From assembly GCA_036939975.1 (NCBI GenBank), contig JALLPB010000219.1, positions 1-19,802 of the forward strand: a DNA stretch of 19,802 bases, read 5' to 3'. The position numbers and the translations under genes are program-made. The stretch is from Cyclostephanos tholiformis (taxonomy: Eukaryota; Bacillariophyta; Thalassiosirophyceae; Thalassiosirales; Thalassiosiraceae). The notes below the pieces were generated by a model that saw nothing but the letters and a program-made list of their open reading frames with translations, was not told where the DNA came from and did no database searches. Each line of letters opens with the position of its first letter. Positions within the stretch are counted from its first letter, which is position 1. This document shows positions 8,309-16,900 of this stretch, one piece after another.

Positions 8309-9592
8309 TCACGGAGCGTCGTCTTCTTCCGAATCGCTGTCGCTGAAGAAGCCGCTGTCGTCGTTGGCGCTGCGTTCCGTGCAATCCGTCGAGTGCATCC
8401 ATCCCTTCCTTTGGTACATTCGCTTGACAAGTGACTTCGATCGTACCTCGAATGCACTCAGCCTACGTTCCAATTCGTGTGACCATCCCCGAGGTGAGTT
8501 TACGCCATCGTTGTCGTCCGATGTCGTCGTCGTGGCATCATGCGCATCGTCTTCGAACTCGTAATCGTTCATTATCCACCGTCGCTTCTCCTCCCCTGAC
8601 CTGATGAGGTACACAAATTGCTCGATCTGTTCCTCCCTCCACATGTAGTGCCCACCACCCCCTCTTGCCAGGCCAAAATTCTCGCCTCCTCTACCGCCGC
8701 CGCCCTGACAATGCGTTGACATTTGCACTCCCAAATTAGGACGATGACCGCCCTGATACCGATTCCATCCCCTCCCACCATCATCGTCGCCGCCCGCGGC
8801 CATCCCGAGGCCGAGAGCCGAGTTCCCCTCGTCGCCGATGTGAAAACCGTGCGCGCTTAGCAGACCGAAATGTCCATCGAAGTTCTCCCTCGCGAACGCC
8901 CTGTAATAATCGGCCCTCGATCGCAATTCGTTCGCGCGATTCACCGGCGGGGCCATGGAGACCCTCCTCCTCCTGGTGGAGATGTCGGTGCCGGTCCTCC
9001 CACCCTCGGATGATTTCGCATCATAGTCATCCGATGGTAATCGATCACGCTCGTCCGCCTCCCTCTCCACGAAGTCTCTCTCGTCTCGATCGTTGCCCAT
9101 GGCGAGTACGCGTATCGATTTGAGACATTTTCGGTACAGCGTCCGGGTCAGGTAAGATGCCTCGCGATGGAGCCACATTTGCTCGTTGGCCATGTCTTTT
9201 TCAGACATCATGTCGACGTCGGCGTCATCGAAGTCGTTTTCGTTAGTCTCGACACTCTCCCCCCTCGTTCTTCGGCAAGGCGATGAATAGCGCCGTTGTC
9301 TTGGATGTGTATCGAGATGGGTGGGGCCGACGCATCCCAGAGATGGAGTGACAGGGGAGGAGACGACGCCGCACCGCGATAACGACGACGATGAGGATGC
9401 GCGGATTAACCCACACTTACTCGATGCCATGATCCCGCCGGGAATCATCCGCGGGAGTAGTTTGGCTGAAAGGGGTGTCATCATGGCGTTGGAGTTGTGC
9501 TTTTGTGATATTATTATGATAGGATATGATAGTGGCCCGGCGTGAGTTTCCCGCCTTTTGTTGACCATTACTTTTAGCGAGTACGTAATCAT
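8309..9592 (-). CDS. Probable mitochondrial LYR-motif protein with long disordered extensions
   Basis: A single frame gives 427 aa from the first true ATG (9592). A second plausible start at 9484 gives 375 aa and begins with a good mitochondrial presequence: no acidic residues for about 50 positions, Arg/Ser-rich, with QRRYSS as a possible processing site. The segment LTRTLYRKCLKSIRVL carries the L-Y-R signature (residues 152-154 from 9592), followed by Asp/Glu/Arg-rich helix. LYR proteins bind acyl carrier protein and support Fe-S cluster or respiratory complex assembly; that role is family knowledge and only inferred here. A second ordered-looking block, QIEQFVYLIRSGEEKRRWIM, lies in the C-terminal half after Gly-rich disorder. 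The C-terminus is acidic (DSDSEEDD). Most LYR proteins are near 100 aa, so this one is unusually long. It is divergent from the V-ATPase e gene with a gap of about 150 bp. Confidence 0.62.
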   Translation of the reverse strand: MITYSLKVMVNKRRETHAGPLSYPIIIISQKHNSNAMMTPLSAKLLPRMIPGGIMASSKCGLIRASSSSSLSRCGVVSSPVTPSLGCVGPTHLDTHPRQRRYSSPCRRTRGESVETNENDFDDADVDMMSEKDMANEQMWLHREASYLTRTLYRKCLKSIRVLAMGNDRDERDFVEREADERDRLPSDDYDAKSSEGGRTGTDISTRRRRVSMAPPVNRANELRSRADYYRAFARENFDGHFGLLSAHGFHIGDEGNSALGLGMAAGGDDDGGRGWNRYQGGHRPNLGVQMSTHCQGGGGRGGENFGLARGGGGHYMWREEQIEQFVYLIRSGEEKRRWIMNDYEFEDDAHDATTTTSDDNDGVNSPRGWSHELERRLSAFEVRSKSLVKRMYQRKGWMHSTDCTERSANDDSGFFSDSDSEEDDAP

Positions 9593-9744
9593 GAGCGATT
9601 TGTGCCTACGTACTTTCGCTCCCGCGCCGGCCAACCCCAAGACGCGAGAAAGGAAGCGTTGGTGAGACGCTAGCTCCAGACAAAAAAAAAACGAGACTCA
9701 CACTTCGTGAGAAGAAAGATAAAAAAAAATAATACGAGGCAACC
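9593..9744. promoter_or_regulatory. Short divergent promoter (LYR protein / V-ATPase subunit e)
   Basis: Only 152 bp (260 bp if the LYR gene starts at 9484) separate two divergent start codons. The segment has two A-tracts on the plus strand, 9682-9691 and 9721-9729, leading into the V-ATPase gene. It must hold both transcription starts, so shared regulation is likely. Confidence 0.5.
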
Positions 9745-9975
9745 ATGGCTATCCCAAGTCAAATCGCCACCGGCACGGTACTGTATCTCATAATGGGTGC
9801 GGTCCTCCTGGGACTCATCTTCGCATCCAGACTTACCGGTAGACTGTCGAAGGACAACGCCGAGATCGGCAACGTCGTCGTAGTGATAGCGACCGTATCC
9901 ATGTGGCTATTCTGGTTCTGCGCTTGGATGCACCAGTGGCATCCGCTGATCAGGCCAATTTACGAGGAGAAGTAA
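9745..9975 (+). CDS. V-type H+-ATPase subunit e (Vo sector)
   Basis: A 76-aa membrane protein with two hydrophobic segments (about residues 10-29, GTVLYLIMGAVLLGLIFASR, and 42-62, VVVVIATVSMWLFWFCAWMH). The MWLFWFCAWMHQWHPLIRP block has the Trp/His/Pro-rich ending of the eukaryotic V-ATPase e subunit (yeast Vma9, animal ATP6V0E), and the length is that of the family (70-80 aa). It is a small integral subunit of the proton-translocating Vo sector that acidifies vacuoles and endosomes; in diatoms the V-ATPase also works at the silica vesicle and chloroplast-surrounding membranes. The ATG lies in a strong context (CAACCATGGC). No intron. It could be missed by annotation because of its size. Confidence 0.88.
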   Translation: MAIPSQIATGTVLYLIMGAVLLGLIFASRLTGRLSKDNAEIGNVVVVIATVSMWLFWFCAWMHQWHPLIRPIYEEK

Positions 9976-10557
9976 ACGAATGCGTGGTACATATGCTTAT
10001 ACTTAGTGAAATTGAATGGAATTCTTACGCTTGGATGATAGATGTGTGTGTGCGCGAGATCGCGACGGGGGGAGTGGGGGGGGGTGGGGCGGTGGTTTTG
10101 GGGGGGGGGGGGGGGGGAACATGATAAATCATCCTGTCGGAGGAGGATGAGGGAGCGGTAATTTTGGTAGGGGACCACGCGAGTGAATTGCGTGCACTGT
10201 GAAAGTCATCGCAATAATCTCGACGTCCCTTGTTTTTTTTCCTCTCCTTCTCCGAAGCCCCGTTGTTGCGCGTTGGCGAATTGGTGGGGGAGTTGGGTTC
10301 GAAGGGGAGGGGATTGACTTTTGCGGATCGGAAGATAAGCGAGGGATGACAAAAAAGTGCAAAAATAAATTCACGTTTATGACTTCCGCCCATTGCTGCT
10401 TCTTTTTCGTGCTCCATTTTTATCCAATCATCACATGCGTCCACCACCGTCTCGACTTATTTTCATTCTCTCATTCGAAATGGGGCGTCTCGCAGCGCCC
10501 AATATCAGCTCTCACACTTCCTTCAGGGATCGTCCATCAGCGAAGGGCAATACCATA
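9976..10557. other. Convergent intergenic region with poly-G run (V-ATPase e / IFT20-like gene)
   Basis: This 582 bp holds the V-ATPase e 3' UTR and the downstream part of the IFT20-like gene. It includes an 18-G run (10100-10117). On the minus strand, from about 10455 downward, a frame encodes VDACDDWIKMEHEKEAAM, which resembles the last coiled-coil turns of IFT20 and may be a missing final exon. The rest of that frame is proline-rich low complexity and is probably not coding. Confidence 0.5.
10100..10117. repeat. Poly-G homopolymer (18 nt)
   Basis: An uninterrupted G run lies about 125 bp downstream of the V-ATPase e stop codon, in the presumed 3' UTR, and is preceded by other G-rich blocks from 10065 onward. 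It could form a G-quadruplex in the transcript; this is inference. Confidence 0.88.
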
Positions 10558-10977
10558 TCATTCCGAGTTGTGACTTTGGTCGAGTAGAAAACGCTTTCCG
10601 ATGGCCTTAAGCCTTGGGCGTTCCGTAATCTTGGCCATGCGGGACATGTCGGCATGGATGGATTCCACGATTGCTTGGAACTCTCTGAACTCTTGTTCCG
10701 CACGCGCGTGGTGGATGCATTAAATGCGAGGGAGAGAGGGAGCACGTTGCGGAGCGAGCAAGGGGAAAATGAAATTGAGAGGTTGAGACTTAAATCTCTC
10801 TTGAGACGCGCAACAAACAACTGACACCGAATCAAAACATGAACAGCGAGTTGAGAAGCACGTACTTGATACGAATAGCTCGCAGTCAGTCACTAAGCGA
10901 GTGGATCGTTCGTGTACCTCTGGATCGAGAATGCGCAATTGGAATTCATCGTCAATTGTCACGGGTGGCTCTTCCAT
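10558..10977 (-). CDS. IFT20: Intraflagellar transport protein IFT20-like, spliced, C-terminus unresolved
   Basis: Proposed CDS complement(join(10558..10691,10866..10977)), 81 aa. Exon 1 starts at the only suitable ATG (MEEPPVTIDD) and contains FQLRILDPEV, the family's RVLDPE block. Intron 10692-10865 has donor GTACGT and acceptor ACAAG. The junction gives CELFVSKFREFQAIV, which aligns without gaps to the corresponding stretch of animal IFT20. Exon 2 then carries RLKAIGKRFLL, matching the KAIGARNLL signature at the same spacing. IFT20 is a small coiled-coil IFT-B subunit, and in animals it also links cargo sorting at the Golgi to the cilium. Human IFT20 is 132 aa. Here a TGA follows soon after LLDQSHNSE, so about 50 residues are missing. 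A candidate last exon starts near 10455, but joining it (10575 to 10455) still omits about 22 residues. The gene is divergent from the coiled-coil gene. Confidence 0.72.
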
Positions 10978-11130
10978 TTGAACGCTGCACGGTGACTTCG
11001 ATGAAGTTTCGAACAAGACAAAGTTTGTATCTCTCCAAAGACGAGTTTGTGGGTACAATAATATTATAATTTAAAATTAAACCAGGAGCAATTTCACTAA
11101 CTTCGTCTCACACGTTGGTCCGCCGTAACA
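10978..11130. promoter_or_regulatory. Short divergent promoter (IFT20-like / coiled-coil protein)
   Basis: The two divergent start codons are separated by only 153 bp. The middle is AT-rich (AATAATATTATAATTTAAAA around 11056-11075) and would suit a core promoter used in both directions. No clear RFX-type X-box palindrome was found. Shared control of two putatively flagellar or centriolar genes is an inference from the layout. Confidence 0.5.
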
Positions 11131-13770
11131 ATGGACAAATCGGAATTAATCCTGAAGGTTAAAGCCGGGCTGAGTGCGAACACTGATCCACTTGAGGAAG
11201 TCTTGACAACCATATCAAAGACTTTGAACTGCCATGAGGCAATAGTGTCGAGGCTGCCCCAGGTCGAATCGGATCAATGCAATCTGAGGAAGGAGATCAA
11301 TCGACTTCGGCTGACACTCGACTCTTTCAACCGACGAATCGACAACGAAAATGATAATGCGACAAAGTCATCGAATGGATTCGAATGTGGGGATCAAATT
11401 TCACCTGAAAATCAAGGCCATGTCCCGGTAGAGATTGACTATGGCGTTCGCAAATGTGATATTAGACCTGTTCAGATAAACAGCGCCAAAGATGTCATAA
11501 TAGCAAACAGTCTCCGAGATATGAAGTCAGCCATTCATCGCCTTGAGCAAGATAGAGATGATAGCGCGATAAGCGCCACGGAACTGGAAGGACGTATTTC
11601 GGCCTTAAAAGAAGATTTATTCAAGGCGCAACAGAAGCTCTCGACGTCAGCGAGCATCGAGCAGATGCATACATTGCAGAAGTCTCTCACAACAAAATTA
11701 GTGGAGCAATTCCACGCATACATGGTGAATTTACATGATGAGGTAGACGTAAGCATTAACCAGAAGTTGTCGGAAGTAAAGTCATTTATCGCGGAAATAG
11801 AAACTTTGGCGAAACAGCGTCAGGTCAAGTTAGAACAGCGCTTGGCTACCTGTGCTAGAGACCATGACGTTGTTGCTTTTCGGGAGGGCATCGAATCTGA
11901 AGTCGCATCGTTGGTGAGAAAGGCGTCATTTTTGGATGATACTGCCAAAGCTCAGGGAAAGACATTGGTCGCTCTTCAGCAGAAGAATTCATTCGCCATG
12001 CTTCATCGATTTTACACTAGCCGGATAAACTGTTTACTCACAGCTAGTCTCTTGCGTTGGAGAAAGTTTGTTCAGCGCAAGGTGCGATACGATAAAGATA
12101 AAGAAGCCCAGAAACGCATGGTAAGGCGGACGCTTACAAGTATCATGTCGCGTCGAAAACGGTTTGGGTTCGAGAGGTGGTTTCAATATCGCGAATGGCA
12201 TCGAGAGGTGGAGCAGAAAAAGGTCACTGCTTCGAAGCTTCTTTTCGATGCATTTGTGGTGAATCTAACAGCACAGAAGATGAAGGCATTCAATCGATGG
12301 CGTCGACTCACTCTCATAGACAAAAGCAACTGCAATCACAAACGCGATTTCGTGGTAGAGACGAATGGTGACTCCATCCCATCAATCCAGTCAATCATGG
12401 TTGACCAGAACAAAATTCTGGGCGCTTTCGGGCCTGACCTGCAAGGAGCAATGTATAATCTTGCAAATGAGATAGAGATAGTCAAATCTCACCATATCGA
12501 GTCACTTCGTCAGGCTTGGTGCGCTGAAAACAAAAGACTCATTTCCACCATGCACACTACTGTAGACGAGGCGATCAAGAGAGTGGATGAAACTGCTGCC
12601 GTATTCCGAGCAACCATTGAACAGCGCGTGGACAGCCGCACCGATGACCTACCAGCTCTACGGTCCAAACTCTCTGAACTCTCAGATCTTTTTCATGATA
12701 ATAAAGATCATCTCAAAAGTGTTGACAAAAGGCACACAGAAAGGGTAGACGCCCTCGTTGCGCAAGAGCAGCAGTTGGAGCAACGATTGCAACACGTCGA
12801 AGGTCAAGTCCGGTTTGCAACTCGTCAGATAACTTCAATTTTAGAAGAGCAAGTCAAGTTCAGCGACTCCATTCAACACCTTCGCGATACCATCGTCGCA
12901 AATGAAAAACGTCGTGATGAGGAGCGAAGTGCGTTTGAAAATGTGATGAATACGTTCGGAGAAGAAGTTCTTAAAACGAAGGTGATTGTAGGTCACACTC
13001 AAGTGATATGTGACACCCTCGTCAAGGATCTCACCGAAACAAAGTCAGAACTACTTCACTTCCAAGATTCTTGCCAACTTGAGACTGAGATCATCCACGA
13101 TCACATTCACCATCCAGGTCTTCAAAAACCTTCTCTAAAAAGGATAGTAAACGTGGGCCATGCATATGAAACCTTGGCAAAGGAAAAGAATTATGTCACT
13201 GGAATCAATGTCACTGCATCATTGAGGACCACCACAACCATGAAGATGAAGAGAGATAGACAGAAAGTGCATAAGACTGAGGCTGTGGATGTACCATTAG
13301 AGATTTCCGCTTTTGCTTATGATTATGCCTCCTGGATAAGCTACCAAGTCGATCACGAGTCTTTGCTTCGGCTGATTGCAGGGACCAATCCCGAGGACCG
13401 AATGTACGCCGAGGACGACAACGCATCTCGTAGGAATGATCTTTGCTCCGAGCTGAAGTCAGAGTTGGAAGCGCTTCTAGAGCAGGCCACCACCTCCTCC
13501 CAGTCATCTGTAATTGTCGATACTATCAACAAGAACGATCCTGCATCGTCCATCACAACTGCACGTGGGTTAGGTCTACGGTGGGAGGCAAGGGCCATCT
13601 TTTTGGCACGCGTTATCGATGCCATCAACGCTGAACTTTCCAAGCACGATCAAATAATTCTCCCGGCACCCACCCGTATGGGAAGAGTGCGTTCAACGTC
13701 ATCAGCAGATGCGACTGTATGTGTAGCGTGCGATCGCCCGATGCGCTTGAAGACAAATAAAAAGATATGA
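11131..13770 (+). CDS. Large coiled-coil protein with Sfi1-like Trp repeats
   Basis: An intron-free frame of 879 aa with no family I can name. Residues about 30-290 and 430-660 are rich in Glu, Lys, Gln and Leu in coiled-coil patterns. Between them, a basic segment has three tryptophans at exactly 40-residue spacing (W310, W350, W390), each inside a hydrophobic-x-Arg-Trp context (SLLRW, GFERW, AFNRW). This recalls the Sfi1 repeats that bind centrin at centrosomes and basal bodies, although classical Sfi1 spacing is shorter. A folded-looking C-terminal region (about 718-840) includes YDYASWISYQVD. The protein ends in CVACDRPM with Cys864 and Cys867; CxxCDRP endings are known from DUF4795-type ciliary coiled-coil proteins. 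The start is the first ATG after a stop-rich leader. A role in centriole, basal body or axoneme is inferred from repeats and from its IFT20 and kinesin-13 neighbours. Confidence 0.85.
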   Translation: MDKSELILKVKAGLSANTDPLEEVLTTISKTLNCHEAIVSRLPQVESDQCNLRKEINRLRLTLDSFNRRIDNENDNATKSSNGFECGDQISPENQGHVPVEIDYGVRKCDIRPVQINSAKDVIIANSLRDMKSAIHRLEQDRDDSAISATELEGRISALKEDLFKAQQKLSTSASIEQMHTLQKSLTTKLVEQFHAYMVNLHDEVDVSINQKLSEVKSFIAEIETLAKQRQVKLEQRLATCARDHDVVAFREGIESEVASLVRKASFLDDTAKAQGKTLVALQQKNSFAMLHRFYTSRINCLLTASLLRWRKFVQRKVRYDKDKEAQKRMVRRTLTSIMSRRKRFGFERWFQYREWHREVEQKKVTASKLLFDAFVVNLTAQKMKAFNRWRRLTLIDKSNCNHKRDFVVETNGDSIPSIQSIMVDQNKILGAFGPDLQGAMYNLANEIEIVKSHHIESLRQAWCAENKRLISTMHTTVDEAIKRVDETAAVFRATIEQRVDSRTDDLPALRSKLSELSDLFHDNKDHLKSVDKRHTERVDALVAQEQQLEQRLQHVEGQVRFATRQITSILEEQVKFSDSIQHLRDTIVANEKRRDEERSAFENVMNTFGEEVLKTKVIVGHTQVICDTLVKDLTETKSELLHFQDSCQLETEIIHDHIHHPGLQKPSLKRIVNVGHAYETLAKEKNYVTGINVTASLRTTTTMKMKRDRQKVHKTEAVDVPLEISAFAYDYASWISYQVDHESLLRLIAGTNPEDRMYAEDDNASRRNDLCSELKSELEALLEQATTSSQSSVIVDTINKNDPASSITTARGLGLRWEARAIFLARVIDAINAELSKHDQIILPAPTRMGRVRSTSSADATVCVACDRPMRLKTNKKI
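11998..12330 (+). repeat. Three 120-bp-period Sfi1-like coding repeats
   Basis: The TGG codons of W310, W350 and W390 begin at 12058, 12178 and 12298, exactly 120 nt apart. Around each lies a basic amphipathic helix-like stretch with a Phe or Leu three residues before the Trp. DNA identity between units is low, so this is an old protein repeat, not a recent tandem duplication. Confidence 0.6.
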
Positions 13771-13973
13771 CTAGGATACCGATGACGACGCCAATTCAGA
13801 AAACACCTTTTGCAACGCCGATGATGAATTGAGTTTCTATTTCTACATACAAAAACGCGAATTGAAAACGCTCGGCTAAAATCGTGAAGAATCGACCATG
13901 CGGTGGAATTTATTTTATTTCTCGAATCAACTTTCCGTAGATTGGTGCGGGACATCAAAATAGTCCGGCTAAT
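13771..13973. other. Short convergent 3' gap (coiled-coil gene / kinesin-13)
   Basis: Only 203 bp separate the two stop codons, so the 3' UTRs of the convergent genes probably lie close together or overlap. No other feature is seen. Confidence 0.55.
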
Positions 13974-16900
13974 TTAATCTCTAAGGTCAATTGATATATC
14001 ATTATCCGATGTGTCATGTGTGATGGCTTTGTTTCCTTGTCTGCTATTCTTCGAATTGTAACCTTCGAGTGACTGCCGTAATCAGAAGAAATGGCGAGGA
14101 TTAGGGACATCAAAAAATAAGCTGCGACAATGCTGTTGTCCGCTTACCTCTCGCAAGGTGCTGAGCAATATCAGCTGTTGATCGGACAAATGTTCGAGCT
14201 CATTCAAATACTCGTCGATGTTGTCTCGATTTGTATCTGTGTCGTTGACTAGGGTCATTTCATGCTACGAAAATGTATGGTTGTCACGTTAAGAACACAA
14301 GTAAGGATATGATATAACATGACATGCAAATTCTCACCTGCAAAAATTGAAGCATCTTTGACATAATGGTCTTGTGAGTTGCAATCAATTCTTGTGCTGA
14401 TTGCTTATCTCTTAGTAAAGACGGTCTTGGAAAGGTCGAATCATGATGATGCGATATTGATAGTGAAGTATTTGACTTTAACGCTTCTTCTAGGGAGTCA
14501 ACAGTATCATCGACATCAATCTCAGCATTGTCAACTCTGACACAATATTTGTCACTGTATTCGTCATCATTGATTATTTTTTTCTCGTCGAATGATTGAA
14601 AGAGCAGCTCCTCCTTAGAAGGTGGTGGTGGGATGGCATCTTCACCAGGACACCCATCTTCTTGTTTAATTCGAAAGCTTGCTGCTGGTGCGGTGAGTGG
14701 ACGAGGGGGTGGAACCGTCACCCTCAACTTATCATCTGTCTGGTCTTTCTTGATTTTGGCGCTGGCAGCGACAGATGCCGAGAGCTCTCCTGTTTGTGGA
14801 TCGCGTTCCTTGACTCTATCTGCATATCGAAGTGTATTCAGAGAGTGATCGCAATTTTTCATGTTGGGAGCAACACACGCGACCATAACAGTACGAGAAT
14901 TCTTTCCTACAAAACTTTCCTTGAGAACTTGAGTGAGCTTGCTTCCCCGAAAAGGGATACGCTTCAAAGAGCCTCCTGTGGCCAACGCCCGTATGACTTC
15001 TTTAAGTGCTAGTAGCGATGTGTTGATTTCAGCCCCTTCCATTCGTGTCGTACGGCAAGCCATCGAAGTGTCAGCGCCACGCTCACTGCCAGCCAAGTCG
15101 ATGAACGTGAGTCGTCCGTGCTCCTTTTTTTTCGTCCGTCCAACATCTTTCCGAAGACAGAGCTGTAACACAGCATGTGACCTGCTGCTATCAGAATTTG
15201 CCGACGTTGTTCCAGTGGATCGGTTTAACGCCCCCGCATCTATTATATCCATTAACTCTTCAGCACTGCTCACTGTGCGCTCGCTTAGCCCCGGAAAGCA
15301 AACCTTACCATGAGAATCCTCTAGGCATCGAACTGAATTTCGCGCATTCAAAAGGTCCAACAGCTTTCCTCCATAAATCTCAAATAACGAGACACCGATT
15401 GATATATTTGCACACGCAGGTTCTTCCGCGATGCGAAATACGTCTTGTGCGGCGAGGCAGTATAGGCCGAGATTGGCCCGGTTTACACTATTTTCTGCGT
15501 GATTTCCTGCCCTCTTTCCAGTGGAGTTGGCGCCCATCATTGTAAACTAGACACGAGGAACGATGAGGTCCCATACCAGACCAGCCGAAAGAAAGTGATG
15601 AATAAGGGCAACAAACAAACTTACTGTTTTTCCACTGCCAGTTTGGCCGTAAGCAAATACGCTCGCCCACGTCCCACGAAAAAGACCGGGGATCAAACCC
15701 CTTACAGATCGCTCGTAAATGTTTTCATTGTTTGACTTTTCATCAAACACGTTGTCAAATGCGAAGCTCGTCGATTCGACCTCTTTCGTCAAGTCCAATT
15801 TTGTTTTGGGTTGATGGACCAATATCCGGCCGTAATCGTCGTAATCGAGGGTTTGGACGGCGTCGACATCCTCCGATGATTCTCGAATCGACATTGGACG
15901 CTTTCGCACGATGACACGAATGCGCATATCATAGCCTACATCGTCCTCACAACTCTGTTGTTGCCTCAGTTGGCGCACAGTCGACGTCAAGTATTGGGCA
16001 TGCTCATGTTCGAACGACTCGCGCAGGCGTCCGATTTGAGTCGCCCACGAAGTATCATCGAGGGCGCCGTGCACGAACACCGCGCCTTTGGTGGTGGCGT
16101 TGCTGATGCCCTTGGTGCTCCCCGCAATGACAGCGGGAGGCGGCGTTTTACTCCTCGTCTTACTTCGCGTTGGAGAGAGTTGACCACCGTTGTTATTGCC
16201 ATTAATGACGCCCATTTTTGGAGGAGACTGGGACGAATGCTGATGATGGGTTGTACTCTTGGGGGAAACGGGTCTGTTGCTCCGAGCTGACGAAATACTC
16301 CTCGTTGGCGACGTTGCTCTCTCTCTTCCCCTGGGCGGATGTGGAGATATTCGCTGCCGCAGTTGCTGTGACTGAACGCTGCTTCCTCCTCCGCCTGCAA
16401 TGCATCCGTGGGAGCTCATGGGCGGTACCGGGGATTCCAGATGCTGTCGTTGAAGTTGGACCGACATAGTCGACTCTGAAACAACGGGTTTGTTACCACT
16501 TGGCGACAACGAGGCTTTGAGTCTATCGTAGACGTCGAAGCGCTGTGATCCAACCATGCTACTTCGCGACGACGGGCGCAAGAGGCGACCGCTACTGCCA
16601 GCGATTGTTGTAGTTCTTGGTGGAATTTCGATGCCGACGCAATCACCGTTGGACGTCGAGTTGGCTTGGCGTTCTCTCATGGATTCTGATGTCGCGGCGG
16701 AGCCGGGTCTCGAAGAAGAAGGAGGCGGGACACCCCTGCTTCCGCAGCCGCCAACACTGCCACTTTCACTGTCACCTCCGAGACTGGATCTGCTACCGCG
16801 TCTCAGTGGATTATTCGATCCGATGGAAAAGGTAGCAGTGGCCAAAGATTGGTTGTGCAGAGTCGACGAAAATCCCTTCAACGGCGACAGTGGATCGATC

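Noticed and set aside
10025..10447. 140-aa minus-strand frame as an independent gene
   Set aside because: Only its start resembles a known protein (the IFT20 C-terminus); the remainder is proline-rich sequence from the G-rich 3' UTR of the V-ATPase gene.
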